Assembly: GCA_018970945.1 (NCBI GenBank) | Contig: JAGWVJ010000006.1 | Location: forward strand, 1 to 64,000 | Source of the DNA: Cyanobacteria bacterium REEB417 | Lineage (GTDB): Bacteria; Cyanobacteriota; Cyanobacteriia; PCC-6307; Cyanobiaceae | Direction: 5' to 3' | Length of the DNA stretch: 64,000 bases | Part shown: positions 1 to 9,841 of the stretch, piece after piece | Position numbering within the stretch: position 1 is the first letter of the stretch | Layout: every line of letters begins with the position of its first letter | Translations under genes and position numbers: made by a program | Notes under the pieces: generated by a model | The model's input: only the letters and a program-made list of their open reading frames with translations | Database searches by the model: none | What the model was told of the DNA's origin: nothing

Positions 1-146
1 TCGGGCAGGGCCCGGCCCACGATCACGCTCATCGCATACTCCAGATAGGAGCGCGACATCTCATTGCGCAGGTCTGTCTGGATGACCCTGGAGTTGGGAT
101 CGTTGCCGGATTCGCCTGGATTCTCAGGTCCGGTTGGATCCGCCAT
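1..146 (-). CDS. gyrA: DNA gyrase subunit A, N-terminal fragment (runs off window start)
   Basis: Reverse strand from ATG at 146 reads [48 protein letters not shown], typical GyrA N-terminus. Confidence 0.9.
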   Translation of the reverse strand, partial: MADPTGPENPGESGNDPNSRVIQTDLRNEMSRSYLEYAMSVIVGRALP

Positions 147-225
147 GCGCTACCGATCTGATCAGTAACGATTCTATCCGGCCCCCCGGGCCTTGCCTTG
201 TTTCCGCTGTTTTTTGCCCCAGGCC

Positions 226-1395
226 ATGGTGCCCCGTCGCGACGAGAATCCCAGGCGCAGCATCGCCGACCTGCAGGCACGGCAGGCAAAGGGCGATCTG
301 AAGGTGCTCACGGCCAGCGACTACCGCGCCCTGGTGGCGCGCGTGGGGTTGGCCGAGGCCTTCCAGCAGACCGATGTGGTGGTGGCCGCCGACACGGTGC
401 TCACCGATGAGGGTGCCCTGCTGCTGTCGCTGGGGCCCTGCGATCCCCCCATCCGGTTGCGGGAGGTTCAGATCGGCGGCGTCGCGGCCCAGGTCTCCGG
501 TTCAGGGTCGGACCTGTTGCTGCCGCTCGGCTGTTCCCCCACCGATGCGGCGCGGCGCAGCGGCGGTCACGTGCTGGCCGAGCTGCTGGCCGGAGGCACG
601 GTCTCGCTCAGTGGACTGGGGGATCCCACGGCCATGCAGCCCCGGCTGGAAGTGAGCGGAATGGTGGGCCTGCGTCAGTGCGGCGTCGCCCGCCTGCTGC
701 TGCACCGCGCCATCGTTGAAAACGGCATCGTTGCCGTGAGCACGGCCGATGGCCTGCTGCGAACTCCCTATGGCCCCCTGCTGGGGCCCCTGGCCTCAGC
801 GCTCTACAGCTGTGGCGGCGCCGGCAGCATCGGCCTGACGATGCCGGCGCTGTCGCTGCTGGGCCCCGGTTCGCCCGTGTTCATCGGCGGTGGCATCGGC
901 TGGGTTCAGGGGGTGGGCAGTGGTCACAACCCGATGGCCCGACGGCAGTCGAGTGGACACGCCACCGTGCCCGCTGCCAGCGCAGCGGTGGTGGTCGATG
1001 TCGAGCAGCTGTCGTCGGGATCGGTGCGCCCCTGCTTCATCGAGGGCCATGGGGCCGCCCTGCTGGTTGCGATCGCCGTTCCTGTTCCCCTGTTTGAGGC
1101 CACCGTGGCGGCCCAGGCGGCTGCAGAGCCCGAGGACCTGGAGGCCCCGGTGCTGGATCTGGCGGTGCCCAGGCGGGTCAAGCCCCAGCTGGGCCGGGTC
1201 ACCTATGGGCAGTTGGCCCAGGGGCGGCTGACGCTGCAGGGCAGCCCTGTGCGCTGTGCGCCGGCCCACAGCCCCAGGCTGGCGGTGGCGGCGGCTCTGG
1301 AACTGGGCGAGCAGTTGCGGTCGGGTGCGTTTCCGTTGGTGCAGCCCTCCATGGGGCTGAGCCGTCGGCCCGGCCTGTTGCCGCTCGATCCTTGA
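226..1395 (+). CDS. DUF39 / homocysteine biosynthesis (HcyBio) family protein
   Basis: ORF 193..1395; DUF39-like sequence (KVLTASDYRALVAR..VVVAADTVLTDEGALLLSLG..GVARLLLHRAIVENGI..GPGSPVFIGGGIGWV); start 226 ATG more likely than 193. Confidence 0.8.
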   Translation: MVPRRDENPRRSIADLQARQAKGDLKVLTASDYRALVARVGLAEAFQQTDVVVAADTVLTDEGALLLSLGPCDPPIRLREVQIGGVAAQVSGSGSDLLLPLGCSPTDAARRSGGHVLAELLAGGTVSLSGLGDPTAMQPRLEVSGMVGLRQCGVARLLLHRAIVENGIVAVSTADGLLRTPYGPLLGPLASALYSCGGAGSIGLTMPALSLLGPGSPVFIGGGIGWVQGVGSGHNPMARRQSSGHATVPAASAAVVVDVEQLSSGSVRPCFIEGHGAALLVAIAVPVPLFEATVAAQAAAEPEDLEAPVLDLAVPRRVKPQLGRVTYGQLAQGRLTLQGSPVRCAPAHSPRLAVAAALELGEQLRSGAFPLVQPSMGLSRRPGLLPLDP

Positions 1396-1438
1396 TCCCA
1401 ACAGCAGTCCTTTAATCTGATGACGAGTGCAGGGTCCC

Positions 1439-1819
1439 ATGGTTGATGAACCGGCCGCCAGGGCCGAGCACGGCCAAACCATCCGGGCCGAGCACGGCCA
1501 AGCGAGTGGGGAGTGGCAACTGCTGCTGTCACGACTGAACGACTGGGTTGCCACGGCCGATGCATCAGACCTCTGGGAACGTTCCAGGCGACCGCTCACC
1601 TTTGCTGGCTTGCTGCTCGGCGGGCTGATCCTGCTCAGGGTTTACGGCGCCGTGATCCACACCATCGACAGCTTCCCTCTGATGGGTGGCCTGCTCGAGC
1701 TGGTCGGTGTGATCTGGTTGTCGCGCTTTGCCGTGGATCGCCTCTTGCGCCGCAGCGACCGTCAGGAGTTGCTGGCGGCGCTGGAGACTCGTTGGCACCG
1801 TTTTCTGGGCCGGCCCTGA
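1439..1819 (+). CDS. CAAD-domain small membrane protein (cyanobacterial aminoacyl-tRNA synthetase appended domain, stand-alone)
   Basis: ORF; two hydrophobic helices and a C-terminal amphipathic tail (..RRPLTFAGLLLGGLILLRVYGAVIHTIDSFPLMGGLLELVGVIWLSRFAVDRLL..). Confidence 0.7.
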   Translation: MVDEPAARAEHGQTIRAEHGQASGEWQLLLSRLNDWVATADASDLWERSRRPLTFAGLLLGGLILLRVYGAVIHTIDSFPLMGGLLELVGVIWLSRFAVDRLLRRSDRQELLAALETRWHRFLGRP

Positions 1820-1876
1820 AGCTTCAGGGACGGCGTTCCCCCGGTTGATAGTTTGGCGAGACTGCTTCATGACCTG

Positions 1877-3040
1877 GTGACCATTCAGCTCGGCCGCTCC
1901 CGCACCGTTCGCCGCGCTTACGGCATTGACGAGATCGCCCTGGTCCCGGGGGGGCGCACCGTCGATCCGGCCGTCACCGACAGCCACTGGACCCTCGGTG
2001 GGCACAGCCGCGAAATTCCGATCATCGCTAGTGCCATGGATGGCGTGGTGGACGTGGGCATGTGCGTCGAGCTCAGCCGGCTTGGTGCCCTCGGTGTGCT
2101 CAACCTTGAGGGTGTCCAGTGCCGATACGACGATCCCAACCCGGTGCTGGATCGGATCGCGGCGGTCGGCAGGGATGAGTTCGTGCCGCTCATGCAGGAG
2201 CTTTACAGCCAGCCGGTGCGTGAAGACTTGATCCGCCAGCGCATTGGGGAAATCAAGCAGCGCGGCGGCATCGCGGCCGTGAGTGCCACGCCCGTGGCGG
2301 CCCTACGGTTCGGCAAGGCCGTTGCCGAAGCTGGTGCCGATCTGTTCTTTGTGCAGGCCACCGTCGTCAGCACCGAGCACATCGGTCCGGAAGGCCAGGA
2401 GAGCCTTGACCTTGAAGCGCTCTGTCGCGATTTCGGTGTACCGGTGGTGATCGGCAACTGCGTCACCTACGACGTCGCCCTCAAGCTGATGCGTGCCGGC
2501 GCCGCGGGCGTGATGGTGGGTATCGGTCCCGGTGCCGCCTGCACCAGCCGAGGTGTGCTCGGCATTGGCATCCCCCAGGCCACCGCCGTGGCCGACTGCG
2601 CAGCTGCCCGGGACGATCACCGGCGCGAGACCGGTCGCCATGTGCCGGTGATCGCCGATGGGGGCATCGTGACCGGCGGTGACATCTGCAAGTGCCTGGC
2701 CTGTGGTGCCGATGCTGTGATGATCGGCTCGCCGATTGCCCGGGCTGCTGAGGCTCCCGGCCGGGGCTACCACTGGGGCATGGCCACTCCCAGCCCGGTG
2801 CTGCCGCGGGGCACCCGCATCAAGGTGGGCACCACCGGCAGCCTCGAAAAGATCCTGCGGGGACCGGCCAGCCTCGATGACGGCACCCAGAATCTGCTCG
2901 GCTGCATCCGCACTTCGATGGGCACTCTGGGGGCCCGCAATCTGGCTGAGATGCAGCAGGTCGAGGTGATCGTGGCCCCTTCCCTGCTAACCGAGGGCAA
3001 GGTCTACCAGAAGGCCCAGCAGCTCGGAATGGGAAAATAA
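1877..3040 (+). CDS. GuaB3-family IMP dehydrogenase-like protein
   Basis: Contains [78 protein letters not shown]; start GTG 1877 (or TTG 1853). Confidence 0.85.
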   Translation: MTIQLGRSRTVRRAYGIDEIALVPGGRTVDPAVTDSHWTLGGHSREIPIIASAMDGVVDVGMCVELSRLGALGVLNLEGVQCRYDDPNPVLDRIAAVGRDEFVPLMQELYSQPVREDLIRQRIGEIKQRGGIAAVSATPVAALRFGKAVAEAGADLFFVQATVVSTEHIGPEGQESLDLEALCRDFGVPVVIGNCVTYDVALKLMRAGAAGVMVGIGPGAACTSRGVLGIGIPQATAVADCAAARDDHRRETGRHVPVIADGGIVTGGDICKCLACGADAVMIGSPIARAAEAPGRGYHWGMATPSPVLPRGTRIKVGTTGSLEKILRGPASLDDGTQNLLGCIRTSMGTLGARNLAEMQQVEVIVAPSLLTEGKVYQKAQQLGMGK

Positions 3041-3109
3041 TGCAATGGCTCGGCGAAGAACCCCCCCGCCGGCTTCAAGACCCGGCTGCAGGCGCCCTAT
3101 CCTGACGCT

Positions 3110-3167
3110 GTGGGGGCTACGGCTCGCACACTCCTCACACCCCCGGCCCGGCGCGTCCGGGCCTTTT
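3110..3167 (+). ncRNA. yfr1: Yfr1 small regulatory RNA
   Basis: guaB-trxA intergenic location; TATCCT -10-like box at 3098-3103; 5' hairpin 3110-3129 GUG-G-GGGC(UACG)GCUC-G-CAC; unpaired ACTCCTCACAC at 3130-3140; terminator GGCCCGG-CGCGT-CCGGGCC-TTTT at 3145-3167. Confidence 0.88.
3145..3167 (+). terminator. Rho-independent terminator of Yfr1
   Basis: Perfect 7-bp GC stem GGCCCGG/CCGGGCC, 5-nt loop, followed by TTTT. Confidence 0.85.
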
Positions 3168-3265
3168 GTCTTCACCGCATCAACCCTGGCCTGCAACGGG
3201 TTGTTGCCCGGTCTGGCCCCAGCAGAAAACCTTGCTAGATTCCCGGAACCCAGATTCCATCAAGG

Positions 3266-3589
<324 letters not shown>

Positions 3590-3626
3590 CGCCCTTTGTG
3601 GCGCAGAGTCATCACGGCGCCCGGCG

Positions 3627-4253
3627 ATGGGCCGCATCGGTCTGATTGATTACGGCATGGGCAACCTGCACTCCGTGCAGCGGGCCCTCGAACGTTGCGG
3701 TGCGACGGTTGTGCCGGTTTTTTCGGTTGGGGCGATTGAGGGATGCGATGCCCTGGTGTTGCCAGGGGTGGGTGCCTTTGACCCGGCCATGGCCCAGCTG
3801 CATGAAGCCGGTCTGGTGGGCCCTCTTCGCGCCTGGTGTGACCGCGGCGGGGCTTTACTGGGGATCTGCCTGGGCCTGCAGTTGTTGTTCGAAGCCAGCG
3901 ATGAGGGTCAGGCCGAGGGCCTGGGGGTGTTTGAGGGGCGGGTCAGGGCCTTGCCGCGGGGCCACGGGGAACCCGTTCCTCACATGGGCTGGGAGCGGCT
4001 GCTGCCGGCAGAGCCCAGCCCGCTGATGCCTGGCCATGGCCCCCAGGAGTGGATGTATTTCGTGCATTCCTATGCAGCTGTCCCGCGCACCCCGGCCTGC
4101 ACCACCGCCCACATGACGTTTGCCGGCTCCCTCATCACGGCAGCGGTCTGGCAGGGCAGCGTGGGCGCCTGTCAGTTCCATCCTGAAAAATCAGGTCCCA
4201 GTGGCGAGGCCATGCTGCGTCGCTGGCTCAGCTGGGTGGTGACGCGGCCGTGA
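3627..4253 (+). CDS. hisH: imidazole glycerol phosphate synthase subunit HisH
   Basis: IGLIDYGMGNLHSVQRALER, GICLGLQLLFEAS, CQFHPEKSG glutaminase motifs. Confidence 0.93.
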   Translation: MGRIGLIDYGMGNLHSVQRALERCGATVVPVFSVGAIEGCDALVLPGVGAFDPAMAQLHEAGLVGPLRAWCDRGGALLGICLGLQLLFEASDEGQAEGLGVFEGRVRALPRGHGEPVPHMGWERLLPAEPSPLMPGHGPQEWMYFVHSYAAVPRTPACTTAHMTFAGSLITAAVWQGSVGACQFHPEKSGPSGEAMLRRWLSWVVTRP

Positions 4254-4921
4254 CCCTGCGGCTCAGTGGCGGGCGTCGCCTGCACAGTCCGCCGGGCGAT
4301 CGGGCCAGGCCCACGGCCTCGCGGGTGCGGCAGGCGGTGTTCAACATGCTGGCGCCTCACCTGCGCGGGTCACGCTGGCTCGATCTCTGCAGCGGCAGTG
4401 GCGTCATGGCCTGCGAGGCCCTCAAGCATGGGGCGGCCAATGTGGTGGCGGTCGAGCAGGACCGGCGCATTGCCCGGGTCGCCCATGCCAATCTGGCCAT
4501 TGTGGCTGGAGGGCTCACTGCTTCAGGCCGCTGGACGGTCTGCTGTCGGGAGGTGCTCCACTGGCTTGAACAGGAACACCCCGGCCCCGGTTTTGACCTG
4601 ATTTATTGCGATCCTCCCTATGCCGACAGTCTCCACGGTCCGGTGGCCGAGGTGCTGGCGGCGGGTGGCTGGCTTAGACCCCAGGGGCTGCTGCTGCTCG
4701 AATGCGGCAGCCAGATGACACCCGCCATCCCCTCGAGCTGGAGCCTGGTCGATGAACGCCGTTATGGCGGTACAACCGTTCTGGTGTTGCAGACGTCGGC
4801 GTCAGCTGTCGAGCAGGCTGCCACGGCGATACTGGTTCCAGGCGGCCATGAACAGGCCCAGCAACGTCACGGGAATCAGACCGAGCACGATGCCGCAGAG
4901 CAGGGGTTCGATCATGGCTAA
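4250..4921 (+). CDS. rsmD: 16S rRNA (guanine(966)-N(2))-methyltransferase RsmD-like
   Basis: [38 protein letters not shown] motifs; C-terminal ~40 codons read through the antisense of petG. Confidence 0.87.
   Translation: MTLRLSGGRRLHSPPGDRARPTASRVRQAVFNMLAPHLRGSRWLDLCSGSGVMACEALKHGAANVVAVEQDRRIARVAHANLAIVAGGLTASGRWTVCCREVLHWLEQEHPGPGFDLIYCDPPYADSLHGPVAEVLAAGGWLRPQGLLLLECGSQMTPAIPSSWSLVDERRYGGTTVLVLQTSASAVEQAATAILVPGGHEQAQQRHGNQTEHDAAEQGFDHG
4802..4915 (-). CDS. petG: cytochrome b6f complex subunit V (PetG)
   Basis: Reverse strand encodes [37 protein letters not shown] (37 aa), a canonical PetG; not in supplied ORF track. Confidence 0.95.
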   Translation of the reverse strand: MIEPLLCGIVLGLIPVTLLGLFMAAWNQYRRGSLLDS

Positions 4922-4999
4922 ACATTGTCATTGCCGAAGCCCGATTCTTTCACGCCCCAGGCCGTCCCTGTGGCCCCGTTGGAGACTCTGAGGAGATTT

Positions 5000-5389
5000 G
5001 TGATCACCCCGTCTGCGCCCACCGTCCTGACCCAGTCGACCCGCCGCACCCTGGTGGCGGCCCTGCTCGTGACGTTTGCTGCCATCTGCATCGTGGTCAT
5101 GCTGCTGGTGCTGCCGGCAGCGCGCACCGACCCTTACACCCGCTCGACCCTGGAGCTGGGTGGGACGGCCGCGAACGGTGGGCGCCTGTTTCTGCTCAAC
5201 TGCGCCGGCTGCCACGGCATCGCCGGGCAGGGTCTGGTGGGCCCCAATCTGCATGGGGTCGCCCAGCGCAAGAGTGAGCGCCAGCTGATTCAGCAGGTGG
5301 TCAGTGGCCGCACCCCACCGATGCCCCGTTTCCAGCCCGAGCCCCAGGCCATGGCTGATCTGCTGGCCTATCTACAGAGTCTCGTTTGA
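5000..5389 (+). CDS. cytM: cytochrome cM-like c-type cytochrome
   Basis: One N-terminal TM, haem motif CAGCH (LNCAGCHGIAGQGLVGPNLHGV), adjacent to petG; GTG start with AGGAG upstream. Confidence 0.82.
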   Translation: MITPSAPTVLTQSTRRTLVAALLVTFAAICIVVMLLVLPAARTDPYTRSTLELGGTAANGGRLFLLNCAGCHGIAGQGLVGPNLHGVAQRKSERQLIQQVVSGRTPPMPRFQPEPQAMADLLAYLQSLV

Positions 5390-6174
5390 GCATCGCCCAG
5401 GTCTCGCCATGGCCCATCCAACTGGCCCTGGTGCTGGTCGAACCGGCCGGGCCCCTCAATGTGGGCAGCGTGGCGCGCCTCTGTGCGAACTACACCTCCC
5501 GGCTGCTGACGATCGAGCTGCGGCTGGTCGCGCCCCGATGTGACCACCGTGGCATCGAGGCCCGGCGCATGGCTGTTCATGGTGGCGCTCTGCTCGATCG
5601 GGCCCGGGTGTTCGATCAGCTGGCACAGGCCCTGGCCGATTGCGGCCCGGTGGTGGCCACCAGCGGCAGGGGAGAAGGGGAGCCCTTGCCGACCAGGTCT
5701 CTGCAGGACGCCCTGGCCTGGCTGACGACCCAGCCGAGCCCAGAGCCCTCGGGTGCCGTGGCCCCCTGGGGCCTCGTCTTTGGGCGGGAGGATCGCGGCC
5801 TCAGCACTGCCGAGCTGCTGCAGGCCGGCTGCCTCCTGCAGCTCGACACCGGTCCGTCGTACCGCTCGCTCAACCTGTCCCATGCGGTGGCGGTGGTGCT
5901 GCATGGGCTGCACCAGCATCTGCAGCATCCCCGGCAGCCCCGGGAGGCCGGCTCTGCCCTAGCCACCCGGGCGCCCCTGGAGGCCATGCTCGACGATGCC
6001 GAGCAGCTGCTTCTGGAGGTGGGTTTTCTGTACCCCCATACCGCTGCGGCCCGCATGGCCAAACTGCGCACGCTGCTGCAGCGGGCCGGTCTGTCGGTTG
6101 ATGAGGTGGCTCTGCTGCGGGGCATGGTGCGCCAGTGCCGCTGGGCTGCTGGACGTGGCGCCCGGACCCCCTAG
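5386..6174 (+). CDS. RNA methyltransferase, TrmJ/SPOUT (TrmH) family
   Basis: LVEPAGPLNVGSVARLCANY and FGREDRGLSTAEL, SYRSLNLSHAVAVV SPOUT motifs. Confidence 0.85.
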   Translation: MSIAQVSPWPIQLALVLVEPAGPLNVGSVARLCANYTSRLLTIELRLVAPRCDHRGIEARRMAVHGGALLDRARVFDQLAQALADCGPVVATSGRGEGEPLPTRSLQDALAWLTTQPSPEPSGAVAPWGLVFGREDRGLSTAELLQAGCLLQLDTGPSYRSLNLSHAVAVVLHGLHQHLQHPRQPREAGSALATRAPLEAMLDDAEQLLLEVGFLYPHTAAARMAKLRTLLQRAGLSVDEVALLRGMVRQCRWAAGRGARTP

Positions 6175-6198
6175 CGTCGGGGTCCCTGCTGAGCTCCG

Positions 6199-7287
6199 GT
6201 GCCGCCCGCCCGCCCCTCACGCCCCGCCAGGCGACCCTGGGTCGCGCCGCTCAAGCTGGTGCTGCGACTCAGCGTGATGGGGGTTGGCCTGGGGGTCATC
6301 ACCGGCACCGGTCTGCGGCTGCTGGCGCCGCGCCTGGCCTTGGGGGCCTCGAGCCAGAGCTCCACCCCCCACCTGGGCGCACCCGGGTTCGGGGCCGCCC
6401 AGGTGGGGCCGGGGGGGCGCGGGGCTGCAGCCCTCGGTCGTTTTGAACCGCGCATCGAAATCACCGCGCTGTCGCGGCAATGGCAGCGCCTGGCCGCGAA
6501 GCACAAGGACCTGACCGCTTCGGGGTATCTGCTGGTGCTCGATGACGGCCGCTTTGCGCAGCTGCAGAGCACGGTGCCGTTGCCTGCGGCGAGCTCCATC
6601 AAGACCCCGATCCTGCTGGTGGCGTTGCAGTCCTTTGACAACGGCAGACTCAGCTGGAATGAAGCCCTGCCGATGACCAAGGAGGTGGTCGGTGGGGGTG
6701 CCGGCTGGATGGCCAGCCGGCCCGTGGGCACCCGCTTTGCCTTTTTCGAGGCCGCCACCGAGATGATCCGGGTGAGCGACAACACCGCCACGAACCTCCT
6801 GATCAAGCGCCTGGGCGGCAAAACCGCCGTCAATGCCCAGTTCACCACCCTTGGCCTCAGCGGCACGGTGATCAACAACTGGCTGCCCGATCTCGACGGC
6901 ACCAACACCACCAGTGCCCACGACCTGGCTCGCACGATCGCCCTGGTGGACACCGCCAAGTCCTTGGGGCCCCGTGCCCGGGACCTGTTCCGCGAGATTC
7001 TCTCCACCTCCCGAACCAACACGCTGATCCCCCTGGGGCTGCTGCAGGGGCTGGGCCAGGACAGTGCCGACCCCGACACCGAATTGCGCGCCCTGGGAAT
7101 CACCGTTTACAACAAGACCGGTGACATCGGGATCGCCTATGCCGATGCGGCCCTGGTGCAGCTTCCCACCGGTGCGCGGGCGGTACTGGCCCTGATGGTC
7201 AAAGGGCCGTTCAATGATCCCCGTTCCACCGATCTGATCCGGGCGATGGCTGCCGAAGTTTCCAAAACCCTCGTGGGGCGCCGCTGA
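6199..7287 (+). CDS. class A beta-lactamase-like serine hydrolase
   Basis: SxxK (SSIK), SDN (VSDNTATNLL) and KTG (YNKTGDIG) motifs in the expected order; N-terminal hydrophobic segment. Confidence 0.85.
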   Translation: MPPARPSRPARRPWVAPLKLVLRLSVMGVGLGVITGTGLRLLAPRLALGASSQSSTPHLGAPGFGAAQVGPGGRGAAALGRFEPRIEITALSRQWQRLAAKHKDLTASGYLLVLDDGRFAQLQSTVPLPAASSIKTPILLVALQSFDNGRLSWNEALPMTKEVVGGGAGWMASRPVGTRFAFFEAATEMIRVSDNTATNLLIKRLGGKTAVNAQFTTLGLSGTVINNWLPDLDGTNTTSAHDLARTIALVDTAKSLGPRARDLFREILSTSRTNTLIPLGLLQGLGQDSADPDTELRALGITVYNKTGDIGIAYADAALVQLPTGARAVLALMVKGPFNDPRSTDLIRAMAAEVSKTLVGRR

Positions 7288-8744
7288 TGGCCGCAGTACG
7301 CCAGCGTTGGTCTGGGCCCCTGGCAGCGCTGTTGCTGATGGTCCCCGCAGGGTGGGCCCATTCGTCCAGTGCCCAGGGTCACGCTCAGAGGCAGTCGGCC
7401 GTGCTGCGGCCGCAGGTGGTAGAGCCCCTGGCCGGCGGCCTCGATGGGGTGCTGGTGGTCAATGACAACAATCCGGAACTGATCACCGCGCCGGGCATCC
7501 TGCTGTCGACCTTTGCCCCCACTGGTCGGGCAGTTCCCGCAGCCCATCTCGATGTGGCGCTCGAGGGCCGCTTTGATCTGTTCAGCCATCACGTGTATGC
7601 CGGCAAACCCGAGACCCAGGACTCCACCCTGTGGCTTGCGGTGGTCGCTGAGCCCCGGGGCAGCAGGGCGGTGACCCTGCGCTTGCTGAACGGATCGACC
7701 GCCCTATCCCAGTCGTTGGATCCGAGCCAGCCCGGCGCGCCGTTCTTGCCGTTGCCCACGCTGATGACCCAGGGCCTCAGCCCGGTCTATGCCGGACCGG
7801 GCAGCCGGGTGGCGAGCGAACTGCTAGGGCGGCAGCGCTCGCCCCTGATCCCTGCCCAGTGGACCCTGGCACCGGGGGCGCCCAGCACCCTGCTGGTGCT
7901 GCCCATACCGGTGCGGGGGCTCGATCCGCTTCTCAACGGCCGCAACCTGCAGTTGCGGCTGCAGAGCGATGGCCCCCTCTCGGTGGCCACCCTGGCGGCC
8001 TTCGGGCCCAATGACCGGCCACCCCCAGCCGACACCTGGGCAACCCTGCTTGCTGGCGGCCTGAGCCCGCGGGAGCATCTGGCCAGTCCGCGGGGAGCCC
8101 CGGGGCCGATCACCTATTCGCGGGTGAGCGGCGTGCAGCGGGGGAGCCTCTGGACCGCCCGCCTGACCGACCCGGGCCTGCCCTATCTCTCAGCAGGGCG
8201 GGCGCCCATCTCCTGGCCGATCGCTTCCCTGCTGCGGGGCACCCTGGGCACCGCGCAGGTGCAGACCGCCGAGCTCAAGGCGTTCTACCCAGGGACGGCC
8301 TGGGCCGCCCATGGCAACTACGGCGTCGAATACGACCTGACCATTCCACTGCGGAACACCGGGTTGAAGCCCACCACCCTGCAGCTGGCCTTTGAGTCTC
8401 CCCTCAAGGTTGATCAGGCACAGGGCGGCCTGCGGTTCAACACCCTGCCGGCCAAGGCGGTCATGTTCCGGGGCACCGTTGAGGTGAGCGGACTGGATGG
8501 CAGCAGCGGTCGCCCCGCCGGTCGGCAGGGGTTCCATCTGGTGCTGCGCAACGGTCAGCCGGGCCCCCCCCTGGGCACGGTGACCCTGCCGCCCGGTGGT
8601 GAACGCACCCTGCGGGTGCGGCTGATCTACCCCGCTGATGCCAGCCCCCCCCAGGTGCTCAGCCTGCTGCCCTTGGCCGGCCCTGGGACGACAGGAGTGC
8701 CTGTGAAACAATCGCCACCATCTCCTGCCCCCAGCCAGCCGTGA
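7287..8744 (+). CDS. DUF3370 domain-containing secreted protein
   Basis: Signal peptide; LRPQVVEPLAGGLDGVLVVNDNNPELITAPGILLSTF; cyanobacterial DUF3370-type sequence; overlaps upstream stop by 1 nt. Confidence 0.7.
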   Translation: MAAVRQRWSGPLAALLLMVPAGWAHSSSAQGHAQRQSAVLRPQVVEPLAGGLDGVLVVNDNNPELITAPGILLSTFAPTGRAVPAAHLDVALEGRFDLFSHHVYAGKPETQDSTLWLAVVAEPRGSRAVTLRLLNGSTALSQSLDPSQPGAPFLPLPTLMTQGLSPVYAGPGSRVASELLGRQRSPLIPAQWTLAPGAPSTLLVLPIPVRGLDPLLNGRNLQLRLQSDGPLSVATLAAFGPNDRPPPADTWATLLAGGLSPREHLASPRGAPGPITYSRVSGVQRGSLWTARLTDPGLPYLSAGRAPISWPIASLLRGTLGTAQVQTAELKAFYPGTAWAAHGNYGVEYDLTIPLRNTGLKPTTLQLAFESPLKVDQAQGGLRFNTLPAKAVMFRGTVEVSGLDGSSGRPAGRQGFHLVLRNGQPGPPLGTVTLPPGGERTLRVRLIYPADASPPQVLSLLPLAGPGTTGVPVKQSPPSPAPSQP

Positions 8745-9829
8745 TGCAAGCCCGCAAGCGCCGGGTGTTTCCCTTCACCGCCATCGTCGGTCAGGAGGAG
8801 ATGAAACTGGCCCTGCTGCTCAACGTGATCGATCCCCGCATCGGCGGAGTCATGATCATGGGCGATCGGGGTACCGGCAAGAGCACCACGATCCGGGCCC
8901 TGGCCGACCTGCTGCCCGAGATCGAGGTGGTCGCGGGTGATCCCTACAACAGCTCCCCGAGCGATCCTGATCTGCAGAGCGCCGAGGTGCGGCAACGGCT
9001 CGACCAGGGCGAGGCTGTGGCCACTGAGCCTCGTCAGGTGCCGATGGTGGACCTGCCCCTGGGGGCCACCGAAGACCGCCTCTGCGGCACCATCGACATT
9101 GAGAAGGCCCTCAGCGAGGGCGTGCGGGCCTTCGAACCCGGCCTGCTGGCCAAGGCCAATCGGGGCCTGTTGTATGTCGACGAGGTCAACCTGCTCGACG
9201 ACCATCTGGTCGACGTGCTGCTCGATTCGGCCGCTTCGGGCTGGAACACCGTCGAGCGTGAGGGTATCTCGGTGCGCCATCCGGCCCGCTTCGTGCTGAT
9301 CGGCTCGGGCAACCCCGAAGAGGGTGAGCTGCGGCCCCAGCTGCTCGATCGCTTCGGCATGAGCGTCGAGGTGCGCACCGTGCGCGACCCCGAGCTCAGG
9401 GTGCAGGTGGTCGATCAGCGCACGGCGTTTGATCACGACCCCGAGGGCTTCAACAACGCCATTCAGTCAGGTCAGGATGCCCTGCAGGCGCGGGTGGTGG
9501 AGGCTCAGCAACGGTTGCCCCAGGTTCAGATCGACGACGACCTGCGCATTCGCATCAGCGCCATCTGCGGTGAACTCGATGTCGATGGCCTGCGCGGTGA
9601 CATCGTCACCAACCGTGCCGCCCGGGCTCTCGCCGCCTTCGAGGGCCGCACCGAGGTCACCGAAGATGACGTGGCCCGTGTAGCGGCCTGCTGCCTGCGC
9701 CACCGGCTGCGCAAGGACCCACTTGAGACGATCGATTCCGGCGATCGGGTGGTCAAGGTGTTCTGCAAGGTGTTCGAACGGCCCGAGGGCGACGATCGCC
9801 GTGCCTTCGAGCTGGCCCTGGCGGCCTGA
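8741..9829 (+). CDS. chlI: magnesium chelatase ATPase subunit I
   Basis: [61 protein letters not shown]. Confidence 0.95.
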   Translation: MMQARKRRVFPFTAIVGQEEMKLALLLNVIDPRIGGVMIMGDRGTGKSTTIRALADLLPEIEVVAGDPYNSSPSDPDLQSAEVRQRLDQGEAVATEPRQVPMVDLPLGATEDRLCGTIDIEKALSEGVRAFEPGLLAKANRGLLYVDEVNLLDDHLVDVLLDSAASGWNTVEREGISVRHPARFVLIGSGNPEEGELRPQLLDRFGMSVEVRTVRDPELRVQVVDQRTAFDHDPEGFNNAIQSGQDALQARVVEAQQRLPQVQIDDDLRIRISAICGELDVDGLRGDIVTNRAARALAAFEGRTEVTEDDVARVAACCLRHRLRKDPLETIDSGDRVVKVFCKVFERPEGDDRRAFELALAA

Positions 9830-9841
9830 TCGGGCGGGCGG

